From Oscarella lobularis (taxonomy: Eukaryota; Porifera; Homoscleromorpha; Homosclerophorida; Oscarellidae): a stretch of 64,000 nucleotides of DNA. Made by a program: the position numbers and the translations under genes. Shown in pieces: positions 41,639 to 52,337 of the stretch (positions are counted from its first letter, which is position 1; every line of letters starts with the position of its first letter). The stretch is taken from positions 1,488,001 through 1,552,000 of the forward strand of contig NC_089183.1 in the NCBI RefSeq assembly GCF_947507565.1, written 5' to 3'. The notes beneath the pieces were generated by a model. That model ran no database searches, was not told the DNA's origin, and saw only the letters and a program-made list of their open reading frames with translations.

Positions 41639-44600
41639 CTAAAGGATTTCGTTGTATACGACGTTAGCAGTTTTCTGTGTTTCGGACAATATGTAGAGGT
41701 TTCGGGGAGAACTGACGCGCGAACATGCGACGTAAAATTGGCCGTGGGAGAAACATCGAGTGAGAAGGGAAAGACCGACGACTTTTATAGTTTGACCTTG
41801 GGACTTGTTTATTGTCATGGCAAAGGCGAGTTTGAGAGGAAACTGGAGACGTTTAAAAGGAACTGTGGTATCTGAGGTATTCTAGGAATATAGACGGTTT
41901 CTCCGGCGTAGTGCCCTTGCGAGATTGTTGCTTCGATAACATTGGGAAGCTGTTTGACGGTCAATTTAGTACCGTTACACAGCTTTGGTGCGTCTATATT
42001 TCTAAGGAGCATAACTGGTGATCCTAATTTTAGTTGAAGGTAATGGGGAGGTAGGCCGGGAGGATTGAGCGAGTTTAGGAGTTCCACTGGAAAGTTGACG
42101 GCATCGTCGGCATCTACGGTAGTGTCGAAAGAGGTATAAACAATTTGGCGAGTCGGAATGTGTGTTAGGAGGGTGTCGTTTATTTCGTTGACGGCTTCAT
42201 TGGTAGGTGCTAATATGGCTCGTTCGCAAAGCCATTTTGTGTCTGAGTACTTTGTAGAGAGATCGGGAAAGACTGCCGACATGAGGTCGTGAAGGGAGGA
42301 AAGGTGTTGACCGCACGGGATTTCAATGAGTCCATCAGTAGGATCGGTAGCAATTGTGCCACTTCCGATGTCGAGGAGGAGATTAGAATATGCACCAGAG
42401 TCAGAGTCGCCAAATAGATGAACGCGCATGTTGGTGCGAAGACGGAGGGTGGTAACGTGTGGCCATAGTTTGGCGGATGACTTGCGGCATGCTTGGATTT
42501 CGTCCGCTTTTGTTCCCTTTGGAACGATAGGCAAAGTTTGCCGAAAATCTCCTGCGAGAATGAAAGATAGGCCGCCCATGAGACGATCGTCTCCGCGAAT
42601 ATCGCGCAGTGTCCGATCGACGGCTTCAAAAGCTCTCTTATTCGACATCGTGCATTCGTCCCATACGACAACTTTTGCTAAGCGAAGTAAGGCTGCTCTA
42701 TCGGTGTTCTTTCCAATTTGGCAGGAGGGATTTTCGTAGCGTGTTATGTTGAGAGGAAGTTTGAATACGGAATGAGCAGTTTTTCAACCTGTCAATAGTG
42801 TCGCAGCAATTCCCGAAGAGGCAACGGCGAGTGCAACATGTCCGTGGGATCTGACTTTTGCTAGAATAAGATTAATAAGGTAGGTTTTTCCTGTGCCTCC
42901 TGGTGCGTCTAAAAAAATGACAGAGGCTTCTGGGGACTCTATCGAGTGTAGAATTGCGTCGTATGCTCTGTGTTGATCTTCGGTAAGCGTAGTCTCGTCG
43001 CGTGTGACTGTCGAACGGAGTAGGTCAACGTCGTAGGCAAATTCTGCTGCAATTTCTCTTGATGAGTGATTGGTATTCGCATTTTCTCTTTCAGGCGTAG
43101 GTAAACCGTAATCTTTAAGCGGCAAGCCTCCGGGAAAAGTAAGTAATTTATCTTCTATGTAAATGAGTGCGCGATTGAAAATTGCTTGACTGAAAGGCAA
43201 AGTGTTGTTTGATGCAAGTCGTCGCTGAGCATGAAGGTAGTCTTCGGCCATGGATTGCTTGTGAGCGTTCCACAGTGCGAGTGGATCGGAAATTTGACAC
43301 ATGTGTAGCATGATGGCGAACATGTCTCGGATTTTGTATGGGCGGTCTGTCGTTGCGGCTTCTTGAAGGGCACGTTGCCAATGATCGTCGTGTTCAAGCA
43401 AGCCCAATTCTTTGCAGGCTTCTCGGTAAGTGGGTAGAAGAACGCCGTTGACTGTCTTGAGGTCTGCAAAACTGGTTGGGCCGCGAACAACGTGAAGGAG
43501 AAGGCGGAGGTAGTAGCATTCGGCGTTTCGAGGGTGAACAGCGTAAACTCTTCCTAGTGCAGAACTTTGTCTGATTTCAGGTCTTTCCGGCAGCGGCGTA
43601 CCTTGTATTCTACGCTTCCACTGCTTGTTTGTCCACGTGTAGTATTTTGGAATTTGGGAATATAGTAAAGTTTTAGCGAAGTCGTCAGTGGAGCACAGTT
43701 GAAAAAATTCCGTCAATGTTGGTTTTGGAGGTTGAGCGGCTAAGTCTTCTGCGTTTTCGGGCGTGAAGTATACTCTTTGACCGTTTTCTAAGTGGACTTG
43801 AAGATGTTGCACGGTCGGATCGTGATCCTGAATGGGAAACTGAAAGATGCGCCACAGTGCTTCACTTGTGCAGATATATCTGGCAACCTGAAAACGTGTT
43901 ATTTCGTCGTTTCGGTACTTTCGCTGTAGAGCAACTACAGCTTTATCTTTGCCTTTGTTAATATATTCGCACACGTATTTTATGGCCTTTACAGTGGCGC
44001 AATATTCGACATTGGCGTGAGCGTCAAATGTTCGACAAAGAAATGGATTGTGCGGCACAACCCACCTATTGTCAATTTGTTTGCCATTGATTGTAACTGA
44101 GACGCCGCCTTCTTCAGGGGATCTTCTGCGGTAGAGAGGGTAGCCGTCACGTGCTGTCACCGTTGCTCTTAGGAATTCTCTGGGGTAATGTTTTGTGCAA
44201 CGTCCATCCTTCATGCAGGGCGAGTTGGGGTTGATGTGTCCGCAGGGACCGTGGATCATCGTTGTAGAAACGATTCGGAAAAGCTCAGGATCAGTATTGG
44301 GATCAGGGAGTTCGGCTGTAATGATTTTGTCAATGTCTTGAGGACGTATTTTGTCGATCATCCAAAGAAGAAGATGAAGGTGCGGCAGTCCGCGCTTTTG
44401 CCATTCTATTGTGTAGAGGTGACATCGCTTTCGGCCAAAAAGATGTTTTTTTTCAATAAGGTACATGAACCTTTTCATTTTTAAGTAAAAACCCTTGCTA
44501 TGATGTCGGGACGATCAACAGCGGTCTGGAGAGGTAAAAGCTCGTTGGTTATTTCGGGCCATTTGGGATTGCATGTGATGGTAATAAAAAGCTCTGGTGG

Positions 44601-46467
44601 TTCGAAATTTTTGACGTAGGTCATTGCATCTTGGCTTTTTTCGTGCATATAACGGGGGCCGCCCGTAAAGCTTGATGGCAAGATAACTAATTGCCCTAAA
44701 TTTCGTACGTTGTCGTCCGTTTCGATTGCGTCTCTAAGATGGCAATAGTTCTCGGCCCTAAGCTTTTTTTGTTTTTTTCGGTAAAAGCTGAGGCGCTCCG
44801 TTTCAATTTTGACGTACATGTCAACGAAGAACTGGTGAGAAAGTTTACCGGCTCGAAGTAAGATATTGAAATCGTTTGGTCGGAGCATTAATCTAAAAGC
44901 GTAAAACTGTAATACTGACATTTTTTTGTCTGTGCGTTGTTTTGTGAGGGGGTCAATGAGGCGTTGCTCCAAATGGTATCCGTCTTCGCCTCGAGGAAAA
45001 AGTAGTGGGTACTGCCACGCATCGTAAGCGACATGGACTTCGTTCACTCTTTGCAGAGCGTTGTTCCTGCTTGTGAGGACAACATCGCGATATTGAGCCT
45101 CTTCGCTGTTTAGAACTAAGGCTGCTACTTCGTTGCACTGTGGGGTATTAAACGTGCGTGGGTGGTGACCAACGGGAATTCTTTCTGCGCGAATCACAAT
45201 TCGGTAATGGGCGGCAATTTCTGTTTGTCGATCTAATTGAGTCTTGAACTCTGTTATGTAAGCATTTTCTGAGTGAAGCATGGCCTGCAGTGTTAAAATC
45301 AACGAACGGTCTAAATGAGTGCGCCCTTGCCAGGCAAGTCGCCGATCAGCTTCTTCTTCGGGATCTTGCATGAAATAGATCTGCAAAAACGCTGCAGTTT
45401 CGTCTGCGGGCGGCCTAAGTGGTCCTATTCTATGATAAATCTGGCCCTGTACTTTAAATGTAGGGTTCCATCCTGGCTCACGTATTATTCTTCCTTCGGT
45501 CGCCGTTCCGAAGGACGTCATTTGAAAGCTGGAATTGTATAATCGTATCATAGACCTGAAATTTTTTGATGCAGTGTCGGCCCCAGTTAATAAGGATGAT
45601 AGTGGTTCTGGTGGGGGGCCAAGTAAAGGTACGTTCACTTTGCCATTAGCGCAGCACATGCCCGGTGGTTCGTCATTCCACTTCATGGCATTGCAATGGG
45701 TACACGCTTGTGACATGGAACCTATGTTTCCCAAGTCGTACGTGGCTGAGGGATTGTAGGAAAATGCTGGAAACCGCAAAGTAGGATTTTCATTTTGAGG
45801 AGCTGTATGTGCTCGCGATAGGTGTTCTTGAGAGGTAGTGTTAGAGGTAAGTGGTAAGGAACCAGAACCGACATGCAAAGAATTTTGTTGAGGAAGAGGT
45901 GAAGTGCGAAGATGTGTAACAGGAGAAAGTGGCCTATTAGTAGAAGTTCGAAGTTGAAGCGGTCGCGATGTCCAACCAAAGGGCAGTGTGGGGAAAAGAG
46001 GAAAGATAAACGTTCTGGGAGTGGTTGATGACGATGGAGAGGATGGAAATCGGAAAATGGCGTTTCTGACGGGAGGTCTGATAATGCTGAGCGTTGAACT
46101 TTGATCTGATGGGCGTAGATCGACACAGATTGTTTACGGAGAAACAGTGGGCGAACTATTCCTTTCAGTTGGGAGACTGCTATGCGTAGTAGAATACGTA
46201 TGATCAATTATTTGGGTAATGGGAGACACAGACGGTGGGTCAAGCTTGATGAGTAACTGGTGCAGAGTATGAATGATCTAAGTGACTGGGCTGTGGTTGC
46301 TGGGCAGTGACATATGTTTCACCTAGTGTTTGAGAAGTAGAAGAATATGAATGATCGGATTGAGCTAGATTAGGAGGGAGTGACGTTGATGCCGAAGGTT
46401 CTGATTCGTCGTGGGACTTTCTTTTCGGAGGGGTGGAGTATCGGTCCTCAGGAAGATTTCGCTTCAT
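41639..46467 (-). pseudogene. Helitron 2 Rep-helicase (RepHel), multiply broken
   Basis: Minus strand from MKRNLPEDRYSTPPKRKSHD (46467). A Ser/Pro-rich N terminus leads to the finger CTHCNAMKWNDEPPGMCC (about 45750), VLQFYAFRLMLR, then LFITITCNPKWPEI. The HUH nuclease motif is RGLPHLHLLLWM (44390), and the Tyr motif region is YVCEYINKGKDKA. PIF1-type helicase motifs: DAPGGTGKTYLINL (42900), VVVWDECTMSNKRAF (42665), LSFILAGDFRQTLPI (42570), MTINKSQGQTIKV and YVACSRVSSPRNLYI (about 41710). HUH Rep nicks DNA for rolling-circle transposition and the helicase unwinds it. Lesions: N-terminal frame change between 46240 and 45880, 1-nt deletion near 44480, in-frame TGA near 42785 (LLTG|KTAHS), frameshift near 41880. 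Stop TAG at 41639-41641. Confidence 0.92.
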
Positions 46468-47235
46468 CGGATAAGAAGTGAAATAAGCAAATAAGCGGTA
46501 TGAAGCGTTAAGCAATGAAGCAAGATAAGCGGTAAAGCTTTGTCGAAGTAGACGTACTTCGACGAAGAATCTAATGAAAGACAGTGCATAAGGGGGCCTA
46601 ATTCGAGCGATACATTAACGTGTACTTGTACGTGAGGGTCGTGAAGTGAGTTTTGACAACGAATAAATGGGCGATTTCTGACAGGCAATCTAGAGAGAAG
46701 AGAAAAAATTCGTTGTGAGACTCAACGACCGGGGCCTCTTTCAAGGGAACTGCAAACGTACTTGTGGCTGTAGCGTCGCCCGTGTACGACCCGTTTGCGA
46801 TTGGTTCAAAAAAAGAGCAAGACGAACTTCGTAAACTCTTGTGGCAGCGGACTCGAGGCGATGGAAAGCTTCGAAATGATCGGACTATTTCTTTCGTTCG
46901 CAAGGCTCGAAAGGACTTGGTCACGGAAACAATTTGGAAAAGAAAGGTGACTGGTGTCGAAATAACGATGAATCGAATGGAACGCAAGAGCAAAAGAGGC
47001 GAAATAGCGGTACGGCCGAGCAGCGAAAGAAACGGCTAGCGCGCGTGGTATCACGTGTGTATGTTGAGTGATAAATGGATGCATTGCTTCAAGGTTTATT
47101 AGATGAGATGAATGACCTAAAGGTCTCCCGATCGTCAACGGGACGATCGAATCACATCATAAGGATCACGCGAAACCACCAACGGGGCGGTATATTAAGA
47201 AGTTCGACCAACGGGCCGAAATGAGAAGTATCCGA
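46468..47235. other. spacer between RepHel and RPA-like gene
   Basis: Internal non-coding DNA of Helitron 2. A plus-strand 91-codon frame at 46764-47039 and an overlapping minus frame have no recognised motifs. Confidence 0.4.
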
Positions 47236-48537
47236 TCATTTGTGTAGAAGTCTTTTCGCACGCGGAGGTTCCTTCGTCTCAGGATCGTCGCAATCCATCG
47301 GTTTCGGGGCGTCACCGGAGGCAGAAACGGAAAAACTCTTGGCCAGACGTCGACGCGCAGAAGTGGGATTCGGAATGCCGGATTCAACAGCGCGAACGGC
47401 GGCAGCGACTTCAGACGAAGCGCCGACAGTGACATCAGACGAAGCGGCGGCGGCGACTTCAGACGAAGCGGCGGCGACTTCAGACGAAGCGGCGGTAGTG
47501 ATTCCAAATGTAGTGCCGGCATTGATTCCTGAGGATGTTGAGGAATGGTCGCCGACGTCGTCCTGACATGAATCATGGCGAAAAACAGCGACAATTCGAC
47601 GATCGGCAGTGTATTTGAGAGTGAATTTCGGAGCACGAAGAAATGTAGATCGTTCGATCAAATCGAGCGGTTTCTGGCAGATCGCTTCCATTTGCTGGGA
47701 GTCGGCCGTCAGATGGAGTTTGATTGACTGGCTCTTGATGGTCAGGACGGTTCTCGTTTCCCGGTCGCAGGCTTCTAGCAAACTCAGATCGCCGCAAGAC
47801 GAACATCGGCAATATTCGGAGTGCGGTTCGACGGGCGAAGTATTGCCTTTATTGCACGACGGGCATTTGTAGACGACGTCGAAGTTCCCAGCAGATATCA
47901 CTTTGGCGTCCTTCAGCGTAGACGGCTTTTCTCCGAGGGAAAAAGGAACGGTAACGACGTTGTGCAAATTTTCGATAGCGTTAATTTGAGCACCGACGCG
48001 AGGAGTAAACAGCTGATGGCCGTCGGATTCGGACATGGCTTTGACGCAAACTCGAAAGTCGTAGCTCGAAAGCAGCCTGACTTTCTCCACCATGTCGCCG
48101 CCCCATATCGTGAGGGTGGCGAAACCCGTGCCATCGGCGATGGCGGCTTTAACGACTTCGACTTGCGTTCGGGTGACGTTGACGTCCGTGAGTTCGACGA
48201 CTTTGGCTTTCACGTCTATGAGTTGTCCGGGTAGAAAGCGGCCGATTTCATTGAGCGTCGCTCGCACGGGAACTTCCGGATTATGGTCAACGTGGGTGGC
48301 AACGGCGATCTTCTGTGGCGACTTTCCCAAGCCGGAGTTGTCTTGAATTTCTACTTCCATGTCGCTTCCGATCTTGCTTCTTTTCACGATGACGTTCCGG
48401 AAGCAAATAGCTTCGCCCGCGCGGGCGTACTCCGCGAACTTGTCGCGCTTGGCGGGATAGAACGAAACGAAGCGAATTCTTCCCGTTTCGTCGGCCAAGA
48501 ATCCGTGAAAATACTTCGTTGACCCTTTCGACTTCAT
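47236..48537 (-). CDS. RPA-like OB-fold single-strand DNA-binding protein of Helitron 2
   Basis: An intact 433-codon frame. OB-fold regions: YFHGFLADETGRIRFVSFYP (residue 9), AICFRNVIVKRSKIGSDMEV, GQLIDVKAKVVELTDVNV, TGFATLTIWGGDMVEKV. A zinc site CPSCNKG...YCRCSSCGDLSLLEACDRET corresponds to the four-Cys ribbon of RPA70 DBD-C. The C-terminal 110 residues are Ala/Ser repeats (AASSEVAAASSE) and an NLS-like KEPPRAKR. Upstream, the same frame is open for about 30 more codons (AAYRAEFHAKIDLLSE) back to an AG acceptor-like site near 48647, so a 5' exon is likely. RPA-like genes are known accessory genes of plant and animal Helitrons. Same strand as RepHel and within the inferred element. It probably protects single-strand intermediates. 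Confidence 0.8.
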   Translation of the reverse strand: MKSKGSTKYFHGFLADETGRIRFVSFYPAKRDKFAEYARAGEAICFRNVIVKRSKIGSDMEVEIQDNSGLGKSPQKIAVATHVDHNPEVPVRATLNEIGRFLPGQLIDVKAKVVELTDVNVTRTQVEVVKAAIADGTGFATLTIWGGDMVEKVRLLSSYDFRVCVKAMSESDGHQLFTPRVGAQINAIENLHNVVTVPFSLGEKPSTLKDAKVISAGNFDVVYKCPSCNKGNTSPVEPHSEYCRCSSCGDLSLLEACDRETRTVLTIKSQSIKLHLTADSQQMEAICQKPLDLIERSTFLRAPKFTLKYTADRRIVAVFRHDSCQDDVGDHSSTSSGINAGTTFGITTAASSEVAAASSEVAAAASSDVTVGASSEVAAAVRAVESGIPNPTSARRRLAKSFSVSASGDAPKPMDCDDPETKEPPRAKRLLHK

Positions 48538-49038
48538 CTCCGAAAGAAGATCGATCTTTGCGTGGAATTCAGCACGATAGGCTGCCAGAGAATATGTCGA
48601 GAAGCGTTGGAAAACTTGAAAAAATCTTACGCGTTGGCGAGTCGTGAATATCTGCTATTCGCTCGAACGTCTTTGCTGCGGCCCCGCCAAAACTCGATCG
48701 AAACACAGCCATGAGAAAACAGTCGAGTAACACTAAGAAAAAGGTGGTTTCAACGTCGCAAAGTAATGGTGTTGTTTGGTTAGCCGAATTACCGTTCTTT
48801 TTCAAATCAAAGGATGCCGCAAAAAGCGAAGATAAAGGCAATCGAAAGAGAAAATGAGAGAGGGCGAGTCTCCAATACGACGACACTATACGCAAAAGGT
48901 CTTTAGCACGGAGGTACGCGCCGCATGCAGCTGAACATACCGTCGCTTCGAGGTAAGGACGAATGCGCAAAAAGCGAAGACGAAAAGGACGACACCGAGA
49001 GCGACGGTGCTGAGCGCGAAGAGTAAACAATAAGTTTT
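48538..49038. other. Helitron 2 upstream region, degenerate repeat unit
   Basis: Contains the probable extra 5' coding of the RPA-like gene up to about 48645. A diverged unit of the downstream minisatellite occurs at 48778-48840 (GCCGAATTACCGTTCTTTTT). No separate gene. Confidence 0.4.
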
Positions 49039-49054
49039 TTGCTACGATGGCGCC

Positions 49055-49350
49055 CGGGCGCTACGAACAAATTAGCATTGGCCGACTTACCGTTCTTTCT
49101 CAACACAATAGCAGATTGCGACGACGAAAAACGGGAAGAGGCGAGCCGCGACGACAACGAAGGCGACGACGCTACGAAAAAATCGATCGAACAGGCGTCT
49201 GGCTGCGCAGCATTGGCCGACTTACCGTTCTTTCTCAATACGATAGCAGATTGAGACGACGAAAAATGGAAAGACGCAAGCCGCGACGACGACCAAGGCG
49301 ACGACGCTACGAAAAATGAATTGAAACAGCCGTCTGGCTGCGAGGAAACG
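49055..49350 (+). repeat. ~146-bp tandem repeat, two units
   Basis: Two units starting at about 49072 and 49213 share CATTGGCCGACTTACCGTTC, TTTCTCAA, ATAGCAGATTG, and (CGACGA)-rich parts ending in CGTCTGGCTGCG. It lies 5' of the RPA-like gene on its strand, so it could be part of a promoter region. Open frames in it are a by-product of the CGA-rich composition. Confidence 0.75.
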
Positions 49351-49760
49351 TAATAAACGTTACCGCGCGTTTCAAGACCGGAGCCAAGCGAAAAAAAGGC
49401 GAACGCGATTGATACGACGAAGACGAAGATGGAGCGCGACCTGACACCGAAAACCATGGAGGAAAAAATGCGAAGCACGCGTTTGCACGGCACCTCATTG
49501 GCTGCCCAAACAGACGGGGCGTGCACGGGGCGTGGAGCGTTTCCATCACGTGACGGTGACGTCGGGTGACGTCGAGCGACGTCGTGCGCGGGATCCCGGG
49601 GACCCCGACGAAGGCGCTTCTATAGAAATGTCACGATTTTTGTCGCACGGCGGCGGAAGCGGTTCGCGCACGGCCGCCGCGAGCGCGAACGAAGAAATTT
49701 GAAGCGAAGCTTAGAGTTACTCGCGCCGTATTTAACGCGCGGTAGGCCGTGACGTCTTTT

Positions 49761-49778
49761 TCATCTTAGTAGTGTAGA
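49761..49778 (-). other. candidate Helitron 2 5' terminus
   Basis: The minus strand begins TCTACACTACTAAGATGA at 49778, resembling Helitron 5' ends, which start with TC followed by a TACTA-rich stretch. The host base just before is G rather than the expected A, which weakens the call. If correct, the element spans 41448-49778 (8.3 kb) and includes RepHel and the RPA-like gene. Confidence 0.35.
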
Positions 49779-49787
49779 CATCAACTC

Positions 49788-50420
49788 ACATGGTTCCATT
49801 ATTCGCGGATTATTTCCTAAACCGTTATTGATATCAACTTATTTACTTCTATTTAAAGATGGAAAAGGGCGCCCCAAGCCTAAGAGAAAAGTTTGAAATA
49901 AATCCAAACAGTCGTTTAGGAGGTAGACAAGGATATTATCGACTTGAACTTGTCAGTAATTTGGTCTACTGGAAGTCACATTGTTCCATGAACCGCCGAT
50001 TATCTCCTATACGGCTATTGATATGATCTTATTCACCTCTTTAAAATGAGAGAGAGGGACGCCAAAAACTTAAGAGAAAAGTTTCAATTAATCCTACCAG
50101 TCGTTTAGGAGGTAGACAGGGATATTCTCAACTCCCAAATATCAAGAATTTTGTCTAATGGAACTCGCACGGTTTCATGAATCGACAATTAACCTCCTGT
50201 ACCGCTATTAATATAAACTTATTAACTTCTTTATAATTAGGGGTAGGGGCGCCCTAACCTTAAGAGAAAATTTTCAATTAAATAGAACAGGTCGTTTAGG
50301 AGGTAAACCGGGATTTTCTCAACTCGTTAGGAATATTGTCTACTTCAACTCAAATAGTTCCATGATTCGCGGATTATTCCTATAACGTTATTGATATCAA
50401 CTTATTTACTTCTATATAAA
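49788..50420 (+). repeat. ~190-bp tandem repeat, about 3.4 copies
   Basis: Units start near 49788, 49976, 50164 and 50348 with CTCACATGGTTCCATTATTC-like sequence. Each holds TATTGATATCAACTTATT, AGGGGCGCCC and CAGTCGTTTAGGAGGTAGAC. Copies are about 75-80% alike by eye. The array sits between the Helitron 5' side and the pogo element, which inserted next to the last partial unit. Confidence 0.88.
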
Positions 50421-50434
50421 GCCGCATACATGTA

Positions 50435-52131
50435 CCGTAAACTACCGAGTAAACGCTCACACCCGAGCAAGCCCCCTTTTAGCTCTAAAATAGTGTACAG
50501 GGTCAGTTACACTCCTCATAAACGCCCTCTCAAACACGGGACATTGCATCGGTTGCGCACCTGCATTGCATCAGTCGCGCATGTACAAATGGCTAAGCGG
50601 CATGCATCGTACGACGTTGCATTCAAATGCTCGGCGATTACCTGGCACAGACAGCACGGGAGGAACGTTTTGAAGACAGCAAGAGAGTTCGAAGTCGACC
50701 GGAAGCGAATTCGTGAGTGGAATTCAAAATACGAATCTCATGAAGTTGAACCACGGCACTTCAAAAAAGAAGCGAAAAATTCATCTCGGGGCCGCTGTAG
50801 CGTCACAGGATCTTGATAGCAGAGTTTTCTCGTACCTAGAAAATCAGCGTTCAGAAGGTTTTTCCGTTTCCAACAAAGAGCTTCGAGCATTCGCGAAAGA
50901 AGGTGTCGGAGGTTTGGGATTGTCTCATTTTGCTGCGAGTCCATAAATGGCTATCTCGTTGGAAGAAACGAGTTGGCGTAGGCCTAAGAGTTGGGATCAA
51001 TTCTTCTCAGTTTGTCCCCACCGATTACGAAGAAAAACTGCACGCTTTCCGCCGGTGAAGCAGTATTTCTATATCATTGACTGCCGCTTTATTTTAACTA
51101 AATTTTGTAGGCCAGTGATCTCTCATAGAAGAACTTAACGCCTCGATCGAATTGTTAACATGGACCAAACTATGGTGAGGTTTGACATGCCGTCCAGACG
51201 AACCAATGCGTTACGAGGTCAGAAAACAATCCGAATCAAGACGACCAAAGCCGAAAAGAAAGGTTTTACAGTCGCTTTAGCAGCCACAGCAAGTGGCAAA
51301 AAATTCCCAGCCTTTTTAATTTTCAAAGAGAGAAACGGCAAGCTATGTGACAGAGTAAGGAAATCTCTTAGGATTCCGGATAATGTTCGTGTCCATGCAA
51401 GCAAGAATGGTTGGATGACAAGCGAAATGTTTCATACGTGGCTTAGGACAACGTATGGAAAGAAACCAGAATGCCGTTTACTCATTCTTGACCAATACCG
51501 TCCACTAATCGAAAGAGAGCCGGCAGATTATGATCAAAGAATGCAATTCCGATGTAATCTTTATTCCAGGAGGCTGTACTTCAATTGTCCAGCCAATGGA
51601 TCGTAGCCTCAATAAGCCTTTCAAAGGACATATTCGGGTAACCCATATTCGAGACTCGTGGAGCTCCTGGATGAAAAGACTTCAAATGGCAACTTAAAAC
51701 AGCCTTCAAGGCAAAACGTCATTGATTGGGTCTCGGCTTCGTGGAGACAAATATCTGATGGCATCATTGTCAAATCTTTTCTTGTTTGCGGAATTTCCAA
51801 CGCGTTAGACGGCAGTGAAGATGAATACGTCAACGACGTTCTTTTCATTGAAGAAAATGATGAAGAAGATCCGGATGAAGAAGACACGGAACCAGACTCC
51901 AGTTCCAATCCTGAAAGTGACGTTGAGGAAGTAGGTTTTTTAGTGACTTAGAAGACTAGCGCCGAAACGGTAAGTTCCATTTCGCGCATAAACGGGTCCC
52001 TGAATAAAACAGTTCAACACATGGGCGTTTACTACGTGAAAGGTTTGCACAAACACATAGTAAGCGCCCACCCCCCTCTTCTGGACGAAAGTTCTACAAA
52101 CGCCCATGGGCGTTTACTCGGTAGTTTACGG
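50435..52131 (+). mobile_element. pogo/Tigger DNA transposon, 1,697 bp with both TIRs
   Basis: The terminal inverted repeat CCGTAAACTACCGAGTAAAC (extending to GC) at 50435-50456 is matched perfectly at 52110-52131. TA dinucleotides at 50433-50434 and 52132-52133 are the target-site duplication typical of Tc1/mariner/pogo. A subterminal palindrome CGCCCATGGGCG (52101-52112) adjoins the 3' TIR. The element carries one decayed transposase gene. Confidence 0.93.
50589..51951 (+). pseudogene. pogo/Tigger-type DDE transposase, broken
   Basis: ATG 50589 begins MAKRHASYDVAFKCSAITWH, a Brinker-type helix-turn-helix, with FEVDRKRIREWNSKY. A CENPB-type second DNA-binding part follows in another frame (FSVSNKELRAFAKE, then WLSRWKKRVG). 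A possible intron runs from GTGAAGCAG (51055) to TTTTGTAG (51111). The catalytic part starts RLDRIVNMDQTMVRFDMPSR, with the first Asp, then the second in LLILDQYRP (51490). In a further frame IPGGCTSIVQPMDRSLNKPF (51570) precedes the third Asp region. The C-terminal block SRQNVIDWVSASWRQISDGI and SFLVCGISNALDGSEDE ends at 51951. Stops and at least three frameshifts make it inactive, although its ends are intact. Confidence 0.88.
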
Positions 52132-52337
52132 TAGGTGAGCGAGAAGTGATGCAACTGCCGGCTTACAGGTTTTAATAGCTTATTCTAAATCACTGAGATA
52201 TACTATGTCCACTTTACAAACAAACGACTAAAAAGAACATGCAGCTACATTTAAAAATAGATTTGTTTCAATTTCGTCACGTTCAAAAATAATTTGGCAT
52301 TGTTACGGTGTACGAACTATTGTCTACAGTGCAATGT

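Noticed and set aside
46598-47138. Overlapping frames between RepHel and the RPA-like gene as a third Helitron gene
   Set aside because: No recognisable domain on either strand and no splice pattern.
49039-49526. Arg/Lys- or Ser-rich frames in the 146-bp repeat
   Set aside because: Open only because of CGA/CGACGA composition; no start context or domain.
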